Origin: Pisolithus tinctorius
Taxonomy: Eukaryota > Basidiomycota > Agaricomycetes > Boletales > Pisolithaceae
Assembly: GCA_024663395.1 (NCBI GenBank)
Contig: JANFAH010000013.1
Coordinates: 496,001 to 560,000, forward strand
Length of the DNA stretch: 64,000 nt
Direction of reading: 5' to 3'
In this document: one piece after another, positions 57,791-64,000 of the stretch
How positions within the stretch are numbered: position 1 is the first letter of the stretch
How the letters are laid out: every line of letters begins with the position of its first letter
Notes under the pieces: model-generated
Databases searched by the model: none
What the model was told of the DNA's origin: nothing
Seen by the model: only the letters and a program-made list of their open reading frames with translations
Program-made: the position numbers and the translations under genes

Positions 57791-58385
57791 GTTCTTGACT
57801 AACTATCCTTGTCGCAACCGAGCTCGGCAAGGACTGCCCTCGATGGTCCACCTGACCTTTCACTCGCGGCCGTTAGTATGTATGGACAAAGTTTGGTTCG
57901 CTTTACTAGCGTGATCAACCCATCCCGCATCGACCCAAACGCGAGTTAGGATGAATAGACGGAAAGAGCAGAGGAGCGAGGCAGATATAGATCCACACGT
58001 ACTCGGTGCTAGCCATACATATTTCATATCTTGATTAATTGATGTCAATGAGTAGCTTCAAAATCATCGTGCCATCAGCGTCGCCAGATGCCTTTCCAAC
58101 GACTATGATTTTGGGGTATCTACTATGGTGAAGGCGGAATAAGGTCAACTGTACCGTAGGAAGAGAAATTAGGTAGTACAACATAATACTGGCACCGTAC
58201 AGTTTCCTGAGCAATCAATCAAGGAGAGGGAGTGGAAAAAAGATATGGAAGAGAGCGACTGCTTACGATATCAGTTAAATAAATAAATAAAAGAGCGACA
58301 GGAACCCAAGACGGGTAATTAGTATACCGAGACTATTTTGGCGGACGCAACCCCAACCCCCCAGGAGTAACAAATAAACCACAAA
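57791..58385. other. Intergenic between convergent genes
   Basis: The 3' ends of the sugar porter and the next minus-strand gene face each other. AT-rich patches (AAATAAATAAATAAA near 58278) may serve as poly(A) signals for the minus gene. No gene. Confidence 0.5.
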
Positions 58386-60137
58386 CTACACCGTAGACTT
58401 TACTCTCTTGCGCCCCGTTAACGTAGAGTATGCACTCGAAATCTTGCGGAGAGTTTTACCAGGAGATTTTGGTGTACCGGGCATGTGTAGATAATCCACC
58501 GCATCAGACATGGCAAATCGAGGCGGAGGTAGGGAAGGCGCCGAAGGGGGAGATGTATAGTAACCAGAAGTAGGGAACGTAGGGATAGGAATGGGCATCG
58601 TGTGCACGTGTGTCGTACTCATATTCATGTTGGTTGCTCCGGCGATCGCGTTCGCCACGTGAGGAGGCAAAGGAACTGGATTAGATATCGCAGGCCTCTG
58701 TTTCTTAGACTTTCTACCTCCTGGCCCCTGAGAGTGAGACCTAGAAGACCCAGAGGACGAAGGTGAATGGGATGGCGACGGCGGCGGAGACGGCATTTGT
58801 GTGTGAATCCGTGATTGGGGATGAATTTTCTTCCGGTTCACATCCCGCGAAGCTGACGTAGTGCGATCCCGCCTGTCCTTCTTCTCTCGATCACGCGAAA
58901 CCGGAAAATAGTGGACCGACTCGTTCGGGTTTGAGTAGAGTATCCTCGCTTCCGAGGCCGCAAGAACGTCGGGACGGTCCCCTTTGCCCGCCATCAACCC
59001 GTTGGCCGTCGGTGATAATGGCACCGGGGATGGCACAGATGACGTTAACACAAGGTCAATATGATGTGCTTCATACGCGGAATGAGCGAGTTTAAGGGGC
59101 TATTAATATTAAGAAATAAAACATCTCAGTCAGTTGAAAGCCGCGGAAGATGGAGAAGGGGGGGGGCACGAGGGAAAAGGAAATTGAACCCAGAGAACCA
59201 AATTCTTAGGAACAGAAGCATCCGACCGACCCAAAGAGTAATCGAGAAACTCACCATTTTTTTCTCATGACGAAGCGGTAACGGGGCGGCATCCACAGCC
59301 TTTTTCTTCGGCACCGTGTCTAGACTCATCATTTCCTCACTGTCCGCTGAAGACAGCGAGGATGACAACGGCGCTGCGGGCACCGATGGTACAGTGGTCT
59401 GTACTGGCGGCGGACGTATCACCGGTTTCGGTTGTGGTGGCAACAGACGGGGAGACGGAGGGACGCAAACATCCTGACATCCCTTCCTGGTGCTCTTCTT
59501 GATCGTGTCCATCCGTTTCTCTTCCACTGCATCGACGTTTACGCCCATGTCCACGATGTCAACGTCCAGCTCAGCAGCTTCTTGCTGATGATACCAGACT
59601 TGGTCATCCTGCACAGCAGTGGCCCAACAAATGTCTGAGAAGCAGTCTGTCGGTGAACGAAGGAGTTGTTCATCCAGGGCGTCGAGACAACTGGTATCGA
59701 AACCGGCATCGCGCAGTGCACTGTCGATTGCGATGAAGGAAGGGGTGATCGGTGACTGGGGTGCGGAAAGCTTGTCCGTGCGATCGACAAGGTTTTCTTC
59801 CATATTTCCATCGTATTGGTAAGGCACAACGGATGGCTTATCACCCGGTACACCGGAGCCCCCACTCCTCCAAATGCCTTCCAGTGGAGAAGGTCGTGGG
59901 CGTGGATTGGGCCGAAAGTCGTCGCCCATGACGCAGAATGCGTTAAGCTGTTATCATTTCGTTAGTATGCAGAGACTTCGGTAAGGTAAGTGCGAAGGCC
60001 AGAGACAGACGTACCGGAGAGTCGAGAACGAGGTCATCTATACCGGGCATAGATTTTGGCATGAAGGTATATGTACGTGCGTACTTATCGCGAGGAGTAC
60101 ATCTATCGACGGAGAACTTCGTCTCGGCCAAGTTCAT
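58386..60137 (-). CDS. Proline/serine-rich protein of unknown function, three exons
   Basis: Exons 60015-60137, 59255-59947 and 58386-59099 (41 + 231 + 238 codons with stop) encode 509 residues. Introns are 67 nt (GTACGT, branch CTAAC, ACAG) and 155 nt (GTGAGT...TAATAG). The N-terminus is MNLAETKFSVDRC with YTFMPKSMPGIDDLVLDSP. The middle has a short conserved-looking stretch (LRDAGFDTSCLDALDEQLL) and a Pro-rich region. After KLAHSAYEAHHIDLVLTSS comes a Ser/Arg/Lys-rich tail with KSPGKTLRKISSAYSTLTG. No domain is recognised; composition suggests a regulatory or nuclear protein. The joined frame is unbroken. Confidence 0.75.
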
Positions 60138-62666
60138 CGCTCCTACAGCTTGGACGTCAGAGAAGGAGAGGGGAGGGAAAGGGCTGTCCCTGAAACGGTG
60201 CAGGCGAATTTAATATACGCGCAGAAGACCCGAATTGACGGGTGTCCGAGACGAGTCCCCCAAGGTGGTGTGGGAGCACTGGCCGTAAAGTTGACGGCAT
60301 GATAAGGGATGGCTGCCTGTGTCACCGAAATAAAGCGTAATAACCGCCGCGTCTTCCTAACCCACAAACGTGCTCGGTAATAAGTCCCGGTCTAATACGC
60401 TTAGGCCAATCAGACAGAGAGAACCACTCAGGTCATAATCATAAATGGCAAACGTGAACATACTTACATAATCTCACTGTGTCACCAAGAAGTGCTCACC
60501 TGTCGCCACTGAGAACACTCCTCGTGCCTTTCGTCGACCCTGAAACAATTAAATACATTTCAGAGAAGCAGCAACGATAGAAAGGCTTCTTGCGTTGCCT
60601 GTTTCAATGGCTGCAAGCCTACTGTGGCAGCAAGGAGCGGCAAACTTTGTCTCTTGCAATAGTCCGGAATTATGCTGAACCTCCTAGATAATTGCAAATT
60701 TACATTGCAGTGGGACTCACCTGAGGCTTTGTATGGGATCTGAAACCGATCAGTGCCACTGAGTCACTGATCTTGTTGCATCTGATCCAAGATGACCACC
60801 AACGAGCACCGAGGGACGGGATTTGGCCCTACTACTACATAATAATACGGAAGGAACCACCCACGAAATGCATTCTACGGTTCCGTTGTTACCCTGAATG
60901 AAGAGAACACCGAGAACTGGTCGCTAACTGTCAAAAGTCGTTCACCGTACCGGTCACGCTCCACTCGTGGGTAGGCGGAGTCTGCAGGCAACAAGCCTTG
61001 GCTCAATGCGTCCCCTGGTACATACCCCGAACTCTGTCTCTTGTCCGGTCCCTTTTTCCTATCCTTCATAACTACTCTGTTCTCTGAATCCATTATGATT
61101 CAAGATAGCGGCGCAAGGAACTTACTATAACAAGCCCACATATTGGACCCGAATAGTTACCACGACGGAAAAAGAAAGTATTGTCATCGGAATATGGGCA
61201 AGGGCCGGGCTCGGAACGATCTCAGGTTCTTATTGGAATTGAGTCTGTGTTGGTCTGTGTGCTAATAGTCGCAACTTACTGTATCAAGTCGCGGCGGGGT
61301 TGCACTCGCACCTTACAACCGGTAGCTGGAGACACTGCTTATGCCAGCATATCATGCGTGGAGGGCACCACAATCATATTGGATCACATGCGTAAACTGG
61401 GAAATGGGATAACAGGTATGCAGAAATGCCGACATACGTGTACCAGAATGTATATAATAATGATAAAAACAAGTTTGCACTGCAGCCGCAACCTTACCGG
61501 CCTTCAAAAAACGTACTAGGTTGCAATGTCCCCGGGTCGACTCTGCACAGCAGGTGGCCAATACTTTCCACCGCAAAGATTATCCCATTATCTACAACTA
61601 ATGTCAACAAGGTTAGAGTAGGCAATGGGGGCCGAATCACACGCCGACATGGCCCTACCAAGAGTCGCAGCCAATTGGCATACACAGCATCCATTCGGTG
61701 GGCGTCAGACCCGCCGCAGATAGGCTGTGTCGTTCCGTATGGCAACGTATGGCAACCAGGTCGCCGAGCACAAATTGCGTGATAGACTTGAACACTGCAA
61801 TGGTACGGCAGTCATGAAACAGAATCCGAGCCGAGGACACACAAGGCATGTCTTGTTCCAATTAACACCATTTAAGTTACTATGATCAGTAACTGGTTGC
61901 ACTACAGAGGTTAAGTTTGCAATGTGGCACATCAATCAATGATCCTGAACGTTGAATTTTGATTTTGCCATGCCATCCATGATCAGTGTCGTGGGCGACC
62001 CGCCGCCTGTTTCACGTCCACGTATAGACAGTGGGATGTCAGGTGGTCGTGATCTAGTCACCCAGGAAAGTCGGAAATTCGGACACCCTTGTGAGTGTGT
62101 AAGGTGGCCGCCTAGTTGGATCACTTCTGTGGATATTGAAACTTCTCCGTTGCACGTGTCGATTTGATGTTGTCGGACCCAGTGCGGTGTTGGGCACCAC
62201 TTGCTCCCAAGAGGCTACAATATCTAGGGAATACAAAACATACCTGACCTATCTTTCTTGTCGGTGAACCTTACCGAAATCTGTTCCCCATGACGCCCAT
62301 CAGTGGCTCCTGAAGCTGTGGACATGAATTGCCATGCGTCCGGACTGCGCACCCTTAACAAACAATGTGAGAACCTCTCCCCTCATTGGAGGCCACCTGC
62401 TGAACGGTAAGTTGCGCTCATAACATCATTGTTATCTTCAGCGGATCACGAATTGGACGAGTGGCGTTGTTCATGGTAGGGAACTTCAGGCCCTGCCTTC
62501 TGCGTAGTTAAGGTTACACAGAATCATTTAATCACCTGCCGTATGGTAGTCAACCATGATGATATCCGTGGTGTTCGCCGGCGGATCATCTGTCTTTCCT
62601 ACGTGCACAAAATCGTCCGCTTCTTCAAACTAGAATACAGTTCGAAGTGTTCCGGTAAGGGGAATG
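60138..62666. other. Long stretch without a supported gene
   Basis: Open frames of 60-118 codons occur on both strands and overlap each other (for example plus 61426-61782 against minus 61494-61745), with no motif and no convincing splice chain. A small gene could be missed here. Confidence 0.35.
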
Positions 62667-63509
62667 TCATGTCGTGCCGCAAAACCATCCTCGACAATGG
62701 GTAATAGCTTTCTTGTGTCTGAACCAGGTTGTAGGTTCTTCCATTAGTATGACATCAACTCTTCCTTTTGCCAGCTCCAGGAGGTAGTCGATTACTTGAC
62801 CAAATGACGCTCCACGGGCTACCGCACCGTGCAACAACATTCGGCCGGACAAGTTGGAAACTATGTATCTCGCGGAAATGCACGAGGCATCATCAATGAA
62901 GATATCGTGAAAATGAAAAGTACGATGTAAATTCCTGTGTGAGAGATCTGTTGGATCGATGGACAGGTCATAGCCAATTTTCACTAGGATTGAAACCTTG
63001 TAATAGGGAGGGCCCGCATTTGCGATTGCGTTCCGTAACACGACTGTAAAGTGGAAGTTGTCACAACACGGGATTCCGTTCGGTAGGATCAATACATGCA
63101 CATTCCGGGAACAGAGGTGATGTCACTGCACGGAACAGATGTTTCATCCTACAACAAGGGAGAAAGTTTGTAGAAACTGGCTTATCTTGAATGTTGTCGA
63201 GTCATTTACGATAACGCACCTCCCTACTTTCTCCGAGATGATATGATTGCGCCCCCACGCAAATAGGCGTTGCTTTGTGGTAGTTGCGGCGGTATCACAG
63301 ATAAGAGCTATGAGGTTTCCTTGTTCAACGGAAACGAGCGTACGAGGGCACATTCCTGATTGGAAAACTCTCAAGGGAATACCAAGTAATTGACGTTCTT
63401 CGAGCTGCCCTCTTAAGCTGCTTTCGCAAAGGGGCCAAGTAGAACGAAATTCCGTGCGCGTGAATGGGTGAAAAAGCAATGAGTCAAGCCCCCCATCGAT
63501 TCCCCGCAA
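62667..63509 (-). CDS. Possible unknown gene, two minus-strand open parts
   Basis: One part (63509 to about 63222) reads LEERQLLGIPLRVFQSG and ATTTKQRLFAWGRNHIISEK and ends at a GTGCGT donor. The other (to 62667) reads IPCCDNFHFTVVLRNAIANA, FHFHDIFIDDASCISARYI and FGQVIDYLLELAKG. A 71-nt intron ending TTGTTGTAG is possible, but the two frames do not join cleanly through it, so an extra exon or a frameshift exists. The family is not recognised. Confidence 0.35.
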
Positions 63510-64000
63510 CTCCGGTACCTATCGGAACCAGGAAAACTGTGGACGATGTCAGTGAAGGAACCAATAGTATGATTCTATTCCTTCAAGTTTATCGCATCCG
63601 ACTCGCGATGCCATCTGAAGCTCAACTCAAGAGTAGGTGTTCCGCAATAGACGGAACTCACGGAGAAGTGTATACATATACCATTGCTGGTTGGGTAGCT
63701 TGATTTTCCATTGGTTTTGTTCTGGTTTTGGGCTTTGTGGTGGCTTAACGACCCTGTCCTGTTGGACTTGGCGGAGAACAGCTCACAAGCGCAGTGTTCC
63801 AATACCAGAAATTTCGTGGTAGTGCAAAAAGCTCTGCGAATTCAGCTAGTACGAGAAGTCCAAGCACCCACACGTACGATGGTCATTCCGCACTTCTCGA
63901 CGCAGTTCGCCCAGTACACGGCAGCAATGCAAAAACGTGTGCACCTCGACGAGTGGACACGCGTTCGCGGGCGAGCGTCCAGTTAAATCAGTGTACAACC
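63510..64000. other. Right edge, no supported gene
   Basis: A plus frame at 63711-63986 is open for 91 codons with a Trp-rich start, but no motif or splice context supports it. A gene could begin beyond the edge. Confidence 0.3.

Noticed and set aside
61426..61782. 118-codon plus ORF near the right edge
   Set aside because: No motif, opposed by minus frames of similar length, no splice chain to neighbours.

Overview
The window is fungal nuclear DNA, almost certainly from an Agaricomycetes-type basidiomycete. The host genes are split by many 50-60 nt GT-AG introns with CTAAC/CTGAT-like branch sites, and the families present (DUF4470/MYND proteins, sugar porters, PIF/Harbinger elements with a separate Myb/SANT gene) are typical of these genomes. 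I cannot name the species. Exon structures below were worked out by hand from splice sites, frame and family similarity, and none is backed by transcripts.

Region 1-18200 is repeat-rich and gene-poor. It holds the 3' part of an unknown spliced gene (1-1114), a small unknown ORF, an LTR-like promoter region, a 65-bp minisatellite (5884-6290), a tRNA-like SINE remnant, a complete PIF/Harbinger element with TAA target-site duplications (7298-10439), a Gag fragment, a 44-bp minisatellite (11021-11400), a 21-bp minisatellite (12045-12620), a 1.6-kb near-perfect inverted repeat (13067-14646), and a 5'-truncated Ty1/copia element with a 3' LTR (14647-17267).

Region 18200-26000 is a euchromatic block. 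It contains DPH5 (diphthamide biosynthesis, minus), a large disordered basic nuclear-type protein (minus) with a previously hidden C-terminal coiled-coil exon, and a 1202-residue DUF4470 + MYND zinc-finger protein (plus).

Region 26000-52700 is a duplicated and decaying array. It carries three copies of the DUF4470/MYND gene in graded decay (A intact, B with one nonsense codon, C shredded). It also carries at least six copies or relics of a three-exon gene for a ~90-99 residue secreted cysteine-rich protein (all minus strand), each followed upstream by a shared module, plus several copies of another dispersed repeat. A degenerate 2-oxoglutarate/Fe(II) dioxygenase, a second PIF/Harbinger element with 118-bp inverted repeats and TTA duplications (33257-36852), one intact-looking ERV-type sulfhydryl oxidase with a truncated relic, and a fragment of the disordered protein gene complete the block. 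The repeated order suggests segmental duplication followed by C-to-T/G-to-A decay.

Region 53000-64000 returns to ordinary genes: a 303-residue protein of unknown family, an MFS sugar porter with at least ten exons, a 509-residue proline/serine-rich protein in three exons, and a poorly resolved stretch at the right edge. The most interesting candidate novelty is the cysteine-rich secreted protein family and its linked module, which sit interleaved with MYND gene duplicates. Their function is unknown.
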